A stretch of DNA of 64,000 nucleotides from Heterobilharzia americana. Lineage: Eukaryota > Platyhelminthes > Trematoda > Strigeidida > Schistosomatidae. Below are positions 1 through 12,184 of the stretch, in pieces. The position numbers were made by a program, and so were the translations under genes. The notes beneath the pieces are model-generated. The model searched no databases and was not told the origin of the DNA. It saw nothing but the letters and a program-made list of their open reading frames with translations. Positions within the stretch are counted from its first letter, which is position 1; every line of letters starts with the position of its first letter. The stretch lies in contig OX104128.1 of NCBI GenBank assembly GCA_944470555.2, positions 45,491,920 through 45,555,919 on the forward strand. The letters are read 5' to 3'.

Positions 1-49
1 GGTCTGGATGAGATAATTTTTTGTCTGGAAAGATTGAAAATAACCCGAA

Positions 50-51
<2 letters not shown>

Positions 52-113
<62 letters not shown>
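52..113. repeat. (AT)n microsatellite
   Basis: Uninterrupted alternating AT dinucleotides of about 62 bp. It is one of three such tracts in the window, with 16368-16415 and 49687-49747. It is self-complementary and so able to extrude as a hairpin, and is likely length-polymorphic. Confidence 0.97.
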
Positions 114-115
<2 letters not shown>

Positions 116-789
116 CCTTGTCCAGAATGTGGAACACTACATAGTAAAGGCAAGCGACAACCAATCAGCCAATTACCTTGAACAGGGAGAGAGGAATGAA
201 CTTCCAACCATGGCGTAAAACGAGCGCAGAAACAGCAATTTAAAAATGTACAAATAAATAACTGATGTTTTGGGCGAATCCAGGGCCTCCCAACAGTTAG
301 TGAACCGAGGTTCAGTTCATGAAACTAGTATGAGCTTATTGATCAACTTAGAGACAGGAAGACTATCAGTGTAACAGCAGGGTGTTAGAAGTGTGGTATA
401 CTACAGTTCCATTTGTTGCTAAAATAATACTGTGTGCTATATCAAATAAACGAATCTCCTAGGTACTAAGAACATAACAAAGTTGAAGCATACTTCAATG
501 TGTACACTGGTTATTCCTGTTATACATATGTCAGCTGAAGTTGATTTTGACAGTTACAATAAAATGTTCAGTTCACTTGACTAAGTGATTGCAAACAAAT
601 TTGATAGACTGTTGTTTGATTTCAACACCAGCCTATATTTTTTGTCTTTTTTACATTCGCATTAAAATGTAGGCTGACTTAAACACTACCTATTTTAAAT
701 ACACGTAAAACCATGCGAAAAGGATGTATGATATGTAATAAAGAATTCGTCTGAATTCAAGAACAAAATCATATCATTTTACATTGAAA
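114..789. other. AT-rich sequence without recognised feature
   Basis: No coding frame or RNA signature was recognised. It is probably the 5' side of the decayed Penelope-like element that becomes readable near position 800, but nothing here can be aligned by eye. Confidence 0.5.
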
Positions 790-2340
790 AAGATGAAATA
801 ATGATAAGTTTTGATTCTTGTTCTTTATTTATTAACGTACCTATTAAAGATGCATTAGACATAATTTACAACCTAATATTGTCAGATAATGACATTACCC
901 ATCAGATCCAGGAGAAATCCTAGTCTCTAGAATTATGCTTACGACCAACTGCATTCATGTTCAGAGATCTGTACAGACAGATGGAAAGTATAGTAGTGGG
1001 ATCTCCAGTATCCTCAATAACAGCATTCACTAGAGACTAATGCAATAGCTAAATGTTCTACGCCTCGAAGAATTTGGCTGAGGTACTTAGGTGATACGGG
1101 TGAGACTATAAGTTATCCCCAGTTGTTATAGTGTTCTGTGTGAAAATACGTATTTTTGTTTTGTAAGCATATATTTGGAAGTGAAGACCGCAACCTTCAA
1201 TTATTTTTGCTGCAATTTGAAGGCTCAATTAACTTACTTTGATTTGTGAGCATCACTCTTAAATAAATGTACTTACATCCCAAATAGGTGGAAGTATAAC
1301 CAATACTTTGTGCATGAATGAACGGCATGAAACATGATTCAGTGACAGAGGGCGTTTAGGAAACTATAAAAGTAAGCTAACTACGCATACAGCATACAGA
1401 AAATACGCGAATCTTCACACAGAACACTATATCCCATAGCAAGTGCGATAACATCTGGAGATAACTTCTAGCTTCATCCATTACTTTCATCAAGAAAGTC
1501 GAATGCAACTTATCAAAGTTATCTTGTATGGAGTGAACGGTGGAAAAACAATAAATTAAAGATATTTAGAATATCCACACATTGCGACTGATACCTAAAC
1601 TATCATCCTTTGATCACTAAAGTAACAGTGGTGCAAAATATGACCAACATGGCTAACGGTCTTGTTACAGCTGACGAGGATAAAGGGGTGGGATCGAAGT
1701 CCGTTCACTGCACACTGGAAGAAAATGATTATCCCGAAGATTTCATAAAAAGGAATTTCTAAGAACGAAATTATAAAAGTACCGAAACTCCCTCTGAAGA
1801 ACCGGTTAAAAACAGTGATAATCCCATATCTTAAGGAGACCGTGGGAAGAAATAAGAAGACTGTTCAACAAATATGACAAATAGTATTTTCGTGCAACAA
1901 ATACTCTACGTTCTAACTTAATGAAAGATAAGGATGTAGTACCGATGTAAAATCGACAGAACTGCATTTATGAAATCAGTTGCGCTGATTGTAATCCAAT
2001 ATATGTGGAGGAGACAGCAAGTCTGGTAAATGTAAGAGTGAGGGAGGAGAGACTACGTCTAAAGCAGATTCCAAAACAAAACCTAAGCAGAGGTTAAGAA
2101 GCTAAAAAAAAAATCGGAAATTGCACTACATTCCACAGAAATGGACTACAAAATTGACTTTGACGGAATCATTGACAGCCGGAGTCCTACATATATGGGC
2201 AAATCCTGAGAGTTTGAAAAGACAAGATGGAGTACAGTTAGCTTCCTTATTGGCAATTACTAATTAGTAAGCAGAAAGAGCAACTCTAGCATTTACCTTC
2301 AGCACCAGTTTCAACTTCATTATCTCTGCATCAACAACAC
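790..2340 (+). pseudogene. Decayed Penelope-like element (RT plus GIY-YIG remnants)
   Basis: Conceptual translation with stops and shifts ignored gives the ordered landmarks of a Penelope-like retroelement. From about 803 the frame reads ISFDSCSLFINVP (RT motif A region). Near 975-1010 it reads QMESIVVGSPVSSI, which corresponds to the GVAMGSPISPIV motif of the better copy at 12.2-13.9 kb. Near 1060-1110 it reads PRRIWLRYLGDT, matching PKIWFRYVDDT, with one catalytic Asp changed to Gly. Around 1820 comes IIPYLKET, and around 1954-2045 a Cys-containing CIYEISCADCNPIYVEETA stretch typical of the GIY-YIG endonuclease. A basic tail follows to about 2330. Many stops and shifts show that it is dead. 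The order and spacing make the assignment solid even though no single ORF survives. Confidence 0.8.
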
Positions 2341-3399
2341 ACAATCTAGATTGATTTGATTCATTATTATTGTCATCATCATTACTACCATTCATTTCCC
2401 CTCTTTTCCGATAAATCGATTGAAGAATTCGTTAATATTATTCATCCCCACATACCAAACGAAATGACACGTATTTACCGTATTGTACTTATAAGTTACC
2501 GAATGATTATGTCACCTACGACTTTTTGTCTCGTACTTACAATCAAGGAGAATATGAATAACAACACATATACACACTAACCATACCACAGAGACATACA
2601 ATTTCACACCGAATGATCAGTAACTATATTTTAGAGAGACAGTGACTAAAAGAAGCGGGGTGAACAAGGAGACTAAATACGCGTCTTTGGATTCATTTAT
2701 ATATCTTTGATATTATAATTTTTGATTATTTCCCTGAAAAAGCTCGGAGCAGGCTGATACGTAGCGACAAAGGGCAGCCAATAGACAAGTTGTTTTCAGA
2801 TCATGATTTATGTATGCACTGATATGAGAACATGATTGGAGAAATTCGACGTCATACAACAAATCAGATTGGTCCATTTATTGCTTCATTTTCTGAGAGT
2901 TTTGTAAATACAATAAAGTCATTGTAGTTGTTCTTGAAGTCACAAGCTGTCTTTATCTTGTGATTTTTCGCGGCTCAGTGGAGCAGAAGTACTGAGGGAG
3001 GTCAGTCGTAAACGTATTCGGTTGAGGTGTCTATTGAGTCTCAGTATCATTATACCCACGCCCATAATTCCACTATGTCACAACACAGACTTCCAGGCGA
3101 AAAGTTGGAATGATTTTATTTTTCAAACATCCTGTGGCTTATGTAAATATAAATTATATATAATGTCAACCTTTTACTCAGTGCTCAATATTTGTGATAC
3201 TATTCGGTGAAGTGTTGATCATAGTTCATACAGATTAACTTACATGATGGTTTTACTTCTCTGACAGTAATAGATCTAACCGACATGACATACTAAGATT
3301 TCAGTACGGCATTTTCAGCAAATAATCTCAAAACAAGAATAAAATGTCCTGAATGAGAAAGGCGATGGCACAAAAATCATCATAGTGAAACCATAAGAC
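2341..3399. other. Sequence without recognised feature
   Basis: The small open frames at 2356-2580 and 3022-3210 have no recognisable motif, and no splice signals support them. Nothing else is visible. Confidence 0.5.
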
Positions 3400-3575
3400 T
3401 TTTATTACTATTTATTGATATATTTGTAATTCTCCGTTGTTTCATTGGATCCAATTATTTGACCTCTGTTGGTATATGGGCTCCTATGCGGATCCCTCAA
3501 CATAGAGATAGAACAATTTGATCCAATGAAACAACGGAAAATTACAAGTATACCAATAAACAATAATAACTAATA
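3400..3575. repeat. Imperfect palindrome (foldback or MITE-like)
   Basis: The left arm, about 3405-3455, contains CCGTTGTTTCATTGGATC. The right arm, about 3508-3565, carries the reverse complement GATCCAATGAAACAACGG, flanked by matching AT-rich outer sequence. The symmetry weakens but persists toward the centre near 3485. No transposase is present. It could be a non-autonomous foldback element or a snap-back retroelement fragment. Confidence 0.75.
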
Positions 3576-3594
3576 CCCGTTTCACAAGTAGTGG

Positions 3595-3735
3595 CTATCG
3601 TGCCTCCATGGCGTTTGAAGCGATGGGTAGGAGGTTCGAGTCTGTGGGAACAGCGCTCCGTACTGGGGGTGCAGGCACATCCAGGTGACAAGTTCTGAGT
3701 ATTACGAAACGTGTCCCAAATTATTCTGTTAGCTA
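3595..3735 (+). repeat. Smα-like SINE with degenerate hammerhead motif
   Basis: A tRNA-like head, with a B-box-like GGTTCGAGTC at about 3632, is followed by ACATCCAGGTGACAAGTTCTG and ACGAAACGTGTC. This is the arrangement of the hammerhead core in schistosome Smα repeats: CUGAUGAG-type strand, stem II, GAAA, then the cleavage strand. The CUGAUGA box is mutated, so self-cleavage is unlikely. It is assigned mainly by parallel with better copies at 7615, 47665 and 61845. Confidence 0.6.
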
Positions 3736-5483
3736 CAACCAAGCAAATTACTGTAAGACGTTTGTATAAAAAAAGAGTAGTAACCACTGCCGGTATCCGG
3801 CATGCTGTCATATAGCTTATATGTGACATAAGTGACATTAGTGGTTATTATTTCGTTCGAATAGTATGTGAATTGAGTCATTTTGAGCGCAATTTTATTT
3901 AACCTCTTCATGATATTTTAAACATCGAGCATCATAACAACATGCCAGATACCGGCAGTGGTAGTAACCATGATGAATAATTATAGCTAATTTGTGCTGC
4001 AGAAGGTGTGAACCACATTCAGCACAGTACTTCACTAGCTACATTAGATACTTGGCAAATACGGCATATTTGAATTGATTATTAGACTTTGAAACGTGAA
4101 TTCCCTCAGACTCATAACATACCGGGAGCTTTAAAATAGATAAACGCCCAATACCTGATAAAATAAAAGTAACCGGCAAGAGTTTACGTACCTTCGCACA
4201 GCGTTGTTAACTCACAAATAGTTGAAAGTGAATCAATTCACCTACTGGCAACTTTCGATGACCCTTTAACAGTCTGCTAAGAGAAGTCCTTTTCAATAAA
4301 GCATCATAAAGGAGTATTGTAGAAACCAATCAAACCTTGAAACCAGAGGTCGGTTAATACCAAAAAATGTAACCTTTTACTAGTAAGTCAGTATCAGCAA
4401 AACGTGGGTAAATGTAGAAATGTCAAAAGTGAACTTTAGTCTTAGACAGTTACCAACTATATACACTTTTGCAAGTGAATTATCCCTAATACCATAGAAA
4501 TCATGGGATTCAAGTAGTTTAAAATCAACGGTCTTAATGTTGTAGGGATAAAGTGTAAAAATATTCAATGGAAAGTAGTCTTCAAAGTTGGCAAAACATT
4601 TCTTCCACCTAAGAACCGGCTGATGGGCGTCATTATTAAAACATACACTGTTAGGTGACGATATAATTATTCAAGGCATTTTAACAAGATAAAACAAGGT
4701 ATAACTAACGCCGTAAGAGAGGAAAAAAAGGGTAAGAGCATCATATGATTCGCCAACTTCATCAATTAAAAAAGGCGCAGCAATTACTTTTGCACACAAT
4801 GTGCGGCTTCCTATTCAGAAATATAAAAGCACAGTTATTCAGTTAACATGTACACCTGCATAGTTTTAATAGCTGGCCTTTTTCTAATAAAAAGGACATA
4901 AAGATGAAACTATAAACAGATGTGCATTGAAGAAACAACATCTATGCCTCTGGTAAATGTCTTGTTACAGTAGACAATAGCGGTAATATGAAGTGCTTTT
5001 TTCTATTTGTAGGTGGACTGATTTATATCTATATGCTTGTTCAACAAAGATTCATACGTAAGCACTAAGAAATTCATCTTATTGCAGTTGGTTTAAAATT
5101 GAAGGTTATCGCGGTAAACAAGAACTTGCATTGTGAGACAACTTTACTTTCGTATAGTTATTTAAATTGGTGAGTGTATATATTCCGCAATTATGAAACC
5201 CCATGGTCCACCTCTTATCATGCAGATCATGGATTTCCAGCAGTCAAGGTGAGCTGCTTTTTGTAATTGCATACAAATGGAAATTTCTGAACAAAAGGTA
5301 TGAGATAGACTTAACAGGTGTTTTTGCTTACAAGTCTATATACAGGTCTTATGAGAACAGGTTTTTGTATTCAGCAAGAGAATTAAAGAATGACTATCAT
5401 GAGTGAAGGAAATGTCTCCTTTGGTATTTTAAGCTAATTCAATTTGGGGGTGTATTTATTGATTTCAAGTTGATATTTATGTT
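3736..5483. other. Sequence without recognised feature
   Basis: AT-rich. A phrase containing CATGCCAGATACCGGCAGTGG near 3940 is the inverse of GCCGGTATCCGGCATG near 3790, so a short inverted repeat is present. The small ORFs show no family motif. Confidence 0.45.
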
Positions 5484-5665
5484 GGACTGACATCAGTTGC
5501 AGAACCATCGAAAACCTGAGAGGAGTAGATAACTGTTTCATTCTAGAACGGGACTCCTCAGCAGTGCACACCCATGATCCTGTAGGGGATCGAATCCAGG
5601 GCCTCTAAGTCCCACGACAGCACGTTACCATCCAGCCACTGGGTTGATATCCAATGATTCACATT
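5484..5665 (-). repeat. tRNA-derived SINE copy 1
   Basis: Read on the minus strand there is a tRNA-like block with a B-box-like GGATTCGATCCCC near 5595, followed by a tail that ends CAACTGATGTCAGTCC at 5484. The same tail, GGACTGACATCAGTTGCAGAA on the plus strand, recurs at 7294, and an altered form occurs at 21154. This defines a dispersed family distinct from the hammerhead repeats. Confidence 0.6.
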
Positions 5666-7293
5666 CCCTACTTCTGTCAGTTCGCGATATGGCGCGACCT
5701 CCATCCAATGCCGTCGTTGAGTAACTGTCTCTACTACGTTATGATGCTTTATAAATTTGTACTCAAACTATTGATCGAAAAATGACAGGGTGTTAGCTGC
5801 GTTTTACCGATGATTTATATCCCAAAATAAGCCTTCACATTGTATTATAGACATTTTATCAACAGGCTGGATAAATCAATTTACGCCTCCATGACTAGTA
5901 AGTTAAATGTTGGGGAAATTCATAAGTCATGATGATGCTAAACATTCCATCTAAGATGATGTTCGTTTGTTGTAATTATAAAGTATAAAAAATGACATCA
6001 GTCTAATACATGAACCGCTTTCTATTCTGCATTGGTGAGCTTTACAGCAACAGATGAAAAGAAAACCAAGCCAGATGAAAAGATATTACGAAGAAAAACA
6101 AGCAGAACAGATAAACGAAGAATAAAGTGTGAAGGTATTTGTACCATTCTGGTCTTTTTTGTTTCATTTCACCTAAGGTTTCTGAACAGTGACTTATAAC
6201 ACCTCAATAAACCCGGCCAATACTACTACAATTCTCTACAAGGTTCCAATCAGTTGTTATTAACATTATGAGCTAATGATATGTGATGTTGAGGCCATCT
6301 TTAGCTGTTTTCAGTCTGACCCTATTCCAGTAATCAGCATAAACCAAGAAAGGTAGTGACTATCAAAATCTACTAAATCTACTTTTTTTTGAAGTAATAA
6401 ATCAAAGTACATTTCATGAAGTCAGTTCAGACAGCCTGGTAACCGAATCAATTCAAAAATGATGACACTGAATGATGCATAACTCTGTACTATTAGCTTA
6501 GCGAAGTTGAATGGAAATTATTCGTTTTCATTTCAATGAGCAACCAAATCAACATAAAGGCTATATATGAAATGAAACTTTAGTAAATCCCATCCAGTAA
6601 TGAGAACTTACAGTATGCTATGATGTGGTAGTTTATTCATGCTGAAAAGTGAACTCTAAATTATTTCATACTTTTAGTCAACAAAAAACAAACACCCAGA
6701 GTCTGTTAGATGTAATTGCCATTATTAAAGAGAATAAACAGTTATCATTATATATACAAAACTCCTACGAAGAGAATTGAAACTCTAGTTGCTAAGCCAA
6801 GGTAACCACATAACAGACTGTTTAAGAATACATTTTTAAACTTTATGATTTATGTTGACAGTTACAGTGTGATAATACTGGTGACTAACTGTCCTGAAAA
6901 CCAAACAGTCACATGAAAAGCTGAACTTGTTTAATTATTAGTGAAATGTGTATATCCATAATGTCGACCTTTGTATGATTTGATTGAGGTGTGCATACAA
7001 AACGTAGTAATATGCTTATGTAGCTAATATGAAAGAAACAACTGGACACTTTTCATATAAATAAGTCATGTTTGAAAAAGGAAAAAAAAAATACGCAACA
7101 CGTACATCGTTACAACAAAAATCAAAGGTTCTATGATAAGACAACTAAAAGTTCAATTAAACTGTGAAAATTCATGTGAAAAAAAGAGAGGAATAAATTG
7201 ACTCACAAGTAATTACTCACCATGAAGTTAATTCATGTGATCATCCTTCAGAAGTAGAGTTATTAATCAATATTTATTAGATAGTATTCACTG
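5666..7293. other. Sequence without recognised feature
   Basis: No coding or repeat signature was recognised on either strand. Confidence 0.5.
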
Positions 7294-7425
7294 CGGACTG
7301 ACATCAGTTGCAGAAACATTGAGAACTGGAGGGCTGTTTAATCTAGTAGGCACATACGACCCTGCCAAGGATTAAACTCAGAATCTTCTGATCTCGTGGT
7401 GAACTGGGTCGGATTTCAATGTTCC
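7294..7425 (-). repeat. tRNA-derived SINE copy 2
   Basis: This is a second, more decayed copy of the family at 5484. It shares the terminal GGACTGACATCAGTTGCAGAA and a degraded internal tRNA-like region, with ACGACCCTGCCAAGGATTAA matching the B-box side of copy 1. Confidence 0.6.
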
Positions 7426-7614
7426 AAAGTTTCCTATTTCTATTAATATTCGGAATCACTTAACTATGTATTAAGAAATCAAAAATGAGAAAAAGTAAAT
7501 TCAAGCACAGGAGTTCAAATAACGCTTATACTTAGAAACGTTGTACAGAACGTATAAACTGATGATGTGAAAAATTACTAAAAAATTTATGATTTGTCTA
7601 GGTTAACAGAAATA

Positions 7615-7765
7615 CTGGTTAGATAGTGAATAACGCTTTAACGTTTGAAGCGATGCTACTGGGTTCTAGTCACAGTGGGAACAACATCATTCATCTGGGT
7701 GCCGGTACATCCAGATGACGAGTCTCAAACAGAACGAAATGCATATCTTGGATTCCACCATTTAT
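7615..7765 (+). repeat. Smα-like SINE with hammerhead motif
   Basis: The tRNA-like half (GTTTGAAGCGATG, GGGTTCTAGTC) is followed at about 7706-7755 by CATCCAGATGACGAGTCTC, ACGAAATGCATATC and TTGGATTCCACC. These correspond to the two core strands and the cleavage strand of the schistosome hammerhead. GAAA is intact; the CUGAUGA box reads AGAUGAC. Probably inactive or weak. Confidence 0.7.
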
Positions 7766-7939
7766 CTTCCTTTGAAATCTACAAAACTGAAACAATTGCC
7801 GACACCACTGAAACTATATAAATTGAATTTTAAAAAGTTTCTGTGACCAGTGTTAACGAAATAAAAAGAACTAACTACGAAGCTACTGAAAAACATCCAA
7901 ACTTTTCCAAGAGGAATGGATAGAAGTGGTTTATTCAAT

Positions 7940-8010
7940 GTGACATATAGTATTATTTACTGCATAACATTTCGAGAACAAATTATTGCTTAGAATTAGC
8001 TTGATACGAT
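7940..8010 (-). repeat. Decayed PLE 3' tail fragment
   Basis: Plus-strand TAGTATTATTT, then ACATTTCGAG and AACAAATTATTGCT, lie in the same order and spacing as the outer end of the left arm of the PLE palindrome at 59218 (TAGTATTATTTGCTTGATGACGTTTCGAGC...AAATTATTGCTC). This points to a minus-strand PLE terminus that has diverged. Confidence 0.45.
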
Positions 8011-8244
8011 TAAGGGAATAATTTATGCTTGAAAAGTTATTTTGTAAGCAATGATGAGATGTGTACGTAATACGTGAATAGCAAGAACGTTTATTGGTAA
8101 CCAATTTTCCCTGATAACAATATTCTTGAAAAGAAATTAAATCTAAGCTAATATCAGATGGACAGTCCTTAAAAGCGGAAACCGTAAAGCTATGGTTTAG
8201 TGAAGTTAAGTGCTTTGAATACATTCCCCATTTGCCAGATCATG

Positions 8245-10380
8245 AAGTATGTTTACGTGTTCATTCCCAAGGACCCGGTGCCGATCGCGTCTGACTCTGT
8301 TGGTGATTGCATTGGACTAAGTGTTAAAGCCGAAGCTGTACTAGTCATCTGGATACCCGTCAACAGTCGTTTGTATACTCTCAAGCTAGAGGGATCGACC
8401 AAGTGAATAGTAACTGGTAACAGGAACGTCTCTCCTTCATCTCTGCTTATGCCCGAGCTGACTGTGGTTCAGATGTAGTTGAAGATGAGATCTATTATCA
8501 ACTGAGCAACCACTACTAGGTGCAGCTAACAGTTATGGTAGTGCTGATGTATAGATCAGGCGTTGCGGTCCAGAGAGGAGTAGTTTAGACAACCAGTGGG
8601 GATTAGTCAGTTCCAAGTCAGATGACAGACAACTTCTGCAGCTTTGAACAGACTACCTGTTTCTAGTCAGTACCGAATTTCAGCACAGCGATCACCATTG
8701 TGTTACCTGGTATAATCCCTCTGAGACTCAAATAAATCACATTGCAATCACCTGTCGATAGCGTGGGATTTTTCAAGACTGCCATTCCTTCCGGAGCACC
8801 CGTTTAAACTCTGCCCACGCTTTAGAGTATGCTAAGTTCACATTGCGTATTGCTGGTCATTAAAATCGTCGTCCAAAACACGTTGATGAAAGCGAACCGG
8901 TTACACATAAACATCAAACTAACCAGATGTTCAAGGCTGCCTGTTGAACCTTGACAAAATATAGATGAGCGGTGCTGGCACCTACTTGATCCCATGGAAA
9001 TCTCCATCACTCTGGAATGAAATCATTTTTAAAAGGGTCTGTATAGTTTGTGTGATATTCATCATTATATACTTATTGGGATACCAGTCAGCTATCATTA
9101 GCATCTAAAGTATTGCCTGCTATAATTATTCACAGGCTGCAAAAAACTGGTCTACGAAGAGTAAATAGCGTTTCATTTGGGTCACGGATACAGTGGACAT
9201 ATGTTTGACCCTCCTTCTCATTTAAGGCTAGAACACAGTCACAGATATTGGAGGCCACCTTACACTTGTGTTTCTTGATATCAAATTTGCCTTACATTCC
9301 TTGAACAGGTGTGTGATGTGGAATGCTCTCCTGGAGACGGTTGTCCTTGAGACTTTTTTCAACATGTTAAAAGTATTATACACCTCAGGTGGATTGAGGG
9401 TATGCTGCTAAATTTTTTCTTTGTTCCAAACCAACAGTAGAGTCGGGTAGGGTTACTCAATATTACCTCTCCTCCCTCACTGTGCCATCGGTGACACTTT
9501 CGAGACAGCTTTGAAGGTGGAGTGGTGGCGCCATAGATTTTCTGCCACACGGAAGACCTCCAGACCTTGAGCATGCAGACCACATCGTTTTACGATACAA
9601 CAAAATGCGAACTAGTAAAATCGCACTTGGTTGGTAATTACTGTTTGTAAGCAAAGTATATGCTTCAAACCATGGGAGCGCAAAGTGTTTCTAAAAAATT
9701 GGGAAGAGCTTATACCTACATTCACGTTTGGCAGCAAACCAATGTAAGTTGTTGAAAATTTTGCATACCTGGGTATTTTTGTGCTGCCGCAGGTATGATG
9801 GATACGATTTCCAACTGCACATTGAGAGTCAGGGTGACATAAGTCAACTAGCGTTGCTAGGTCTGCTGTAAAATACCAAGTGTACAACGAGTGGGTGTCA
9901 GCATTTCTGACCTGAACTTGAACTGCACAAGCCAAGGATCTTCGAGAATTTCATGTTCAATCACTGTTTTCTTCATAGGATTGCTGGTATCCAATGGAAA
10001 CAGCACGAAAGCATTCTGATGTGCGGTGACGTGTTTGGGCGTGATGGAGATCATTCGCTAAGTCAGGTCATGTTAAAACACCAGCTTCGATGAATTGAAC
10101 AACTGTTACGAATGCCAATCTAAGTGACTTCCATATCGTAGACTGTTCGCTGGAACTAGGACGGGCTAGAAGAGCGGAGTCGATCAGTGTATGATGTCAT
10201 GTCGTAGGATGAAGGATATTTGTGTTCAGCTGATATCTGTAGGCATCTCAAGACTCTCACGAAGGAATCTGAGGGACTATGCCACTCAGTGATCTGAAAA
10301 AATAACTGACATGGTTTATAATCGAAACTAATGGTAATATTGCCAAAGCTTCCTTGATTCACCTACTGCTGAGAAGTAAA
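8245..10380 (+). pseudogene. Decayed RTE-like non-LTR retrotransposon
   Basis: Reading through many stops, the segment gives an endonuclease region: ERLSFISAYA near 8430, then TDNFCSFEQTTCF and ITIVLPGIIP. An RT region follows near 9312, MWNALLETVVLETFFNMLKVLYTS, which is the post-motif-A helix of RTE-type RTs. After it come KVFLKNWEELIPTFTFGSKP with VVENFAYLG at about 9685-9775, and finally the C-terminal QCMMSCRRMKDIC near 10186, equivalent to the TWHQSMQS region of related copies at 20.3 and 25.3 kb. Order and strand are consistent, so this is one element, internally deleted around 9.0-9.1 kb and inactive. The clade (RTE, possibly SR3/Perere-3 type) is from memory of motifs and unverified. 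Confidence 0.7.
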
Positions 10381-12184
10381 ATAAAAGTAGTCAACGCCTC
10401 TAAGAATGTACTTTTTAGACCTCCCTAATAACCCATTTTTGTTTTTGTTTCCGTTCTTTCTTCCCATCTCTGTATCACGATCGGTCTTCCTAATGTTGTT
10501 ATATTATTTTCTACAGGGCATGCACTCTTGGCACCAATGTTGTGCCAGGTTTGCATTTCATATTGTAAGAAATTAATATTATAGTGTGATATAGAACAGC
10601 ATGTCTGAAGATTATTATCATGTAATATTGAAATGGATAATTAGTTTGTAACTAGTATCTTATATCACTTCAGACTTCTTAAGAGTGAAGTAATCACAAC
10701 ATCCGGTGAATATTCGCATAACAGACAGCAGCATAGTTCGCTAAAAAATGTCTCTCATACCCTCACCATAGTTAGAAAAAGTTTTGTAATTGTTCAAATT
10801 ACCATGTAAAGCTTCTAATATGTACAGGACATGAAACCAAAAAGGTATTGATTTTTATTACTAGAAAAACACCTTTTTGTTCTTAAGCTAACACAGCTGG
10901 TTCCCATAAAAGAATCAGATCAAAGGAAACTGCATATTACCATTTCTAAATAGAAAACTGTCAAACATCACATAGTATTTGGAGAGTGGATGATTCCTAT
11001 TTAGACATATATGAGGAAGTGAAACAAGAAAGTTGGGTTTTCTATGAGGAATAATATATTTTACAGAGACAACTCAAGTTATTTGTATTACGTCTAACAC
11101 AACCGGGAAAAAAATGACAAATATGAAAACGATTAAAGCTGGCTAGTTCAAATTTGACAAAAGTAACGGTAGAAATAAATGCCAACAAAATTATCATAAC
11201 CGGGCAAGACAAAACGCATTAATTAGCATGTGTAGAAAGCGAAGTTGTGTAAGATTGGCCAATCATGATAATTTCTTATTTGTTGGTTTACCTTGTGGGT
11301 AGGGTGGAATTTTGAGTAATTTTGTATAGATTTGGTCTAGTGTTAGACATCAGCAGTTGTCAGAAAATCCTAGATCTACATTTCGTGCCTTTTGCCACAC
11401 TTCTACCAGAAGCATAACCAACTTCAAGAAAGCCTATGTTTCTTTGAGCATTTACACATCAGTCACTCCATAACGAATTCAGAGACTTCACTAGTAAGAC
11501 ATTAAGACCACAACTACCATCTGCTAGAATTCGATTACGTACACCGATTAGTAACAAAATGAAGATCAAGATAGCTGACAAAACCTGTGTTCTGATTAAG
11601 GTCTATCGATAGTGACCACTACACTGAATGACGCTATACTTAGCATGAGAAAATGCGGTATGTTTGAGTGAATACCAGGTTGGTGCAGCTAAAAAGATAT
11701 CTGCCAACGATAATAAGCTCTTTGACACATCATACTCGAACAGTAAGTTCCTCAAAATCAAAGTAAACCTCGTACAGCTTATGTGCTTCGGTCCGATTTG
11801 TTACACTTCACAGTAGCGTGGAAAAAAGTGAGGAGAAAGAGAGTAATATCGACTGAATTAACATCAGCAGTGATTTGTTATCAAAGGATGTAGCAGACAA
11901 CATAGCTGAAGCTTATCCAACAGACAGAAAATGCTCAAGGATAAAACGAGGATTCATAGCATCTCCATTTTGTATTAAGTTTTAATACTCAGCTTTTGAG
12001 ATTATCGAAATATTAGAATTTCTTGAGTAATATTTTGATGACAAAATTTCTATAACCCACCCACTCTATTTATTCCTTCCGAATCTTTTGATTACAAAGT
12101 CACGATGAATCTAATTTTGTTAAAATACAACAATGAAGAATTTTATGACAGAAAAGTTTAAAAAAAAAACAAAAATAAAAGCAA
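10381..12184. other. Sequence without recognised feature
   Basis: This holds the probable 3' UTR of the preceding RTE-like element (to about 10560), then AT-rich sequence. Around 11550-11640 a stretch reads roughly KIKIADKTCVLIK in one frame, loosely like the PLE pre-RT ADK motif, but this is too weak to annotate. Confidence 0.4.

Noticed and set aside
21..218. Open frame across the (AT)n tract
   Set aside because: Openness comes from the Ile/Tyr coding of an AT repeat.
3542..3911. Minus-strand open frames over the palindrome and hammerhead repeat
   Set aside because: They overlap repeat sequence, have no domain, and the opposite strand carries the recognisable SINE landmarks.
8822..10362. 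Minus-strand open frames in the 8.2-10.4 kb block
   Set aside because: These are shadows; the plus strand gives ordered RTE endonuclease, RT and C-terminal motifs.
11550..11640. Possible third PLE (weak ADK-like motif)
   Set aside because: Only a few residues resemble the PLE pre-RT motif and no RT motifs follow at the expected distance.
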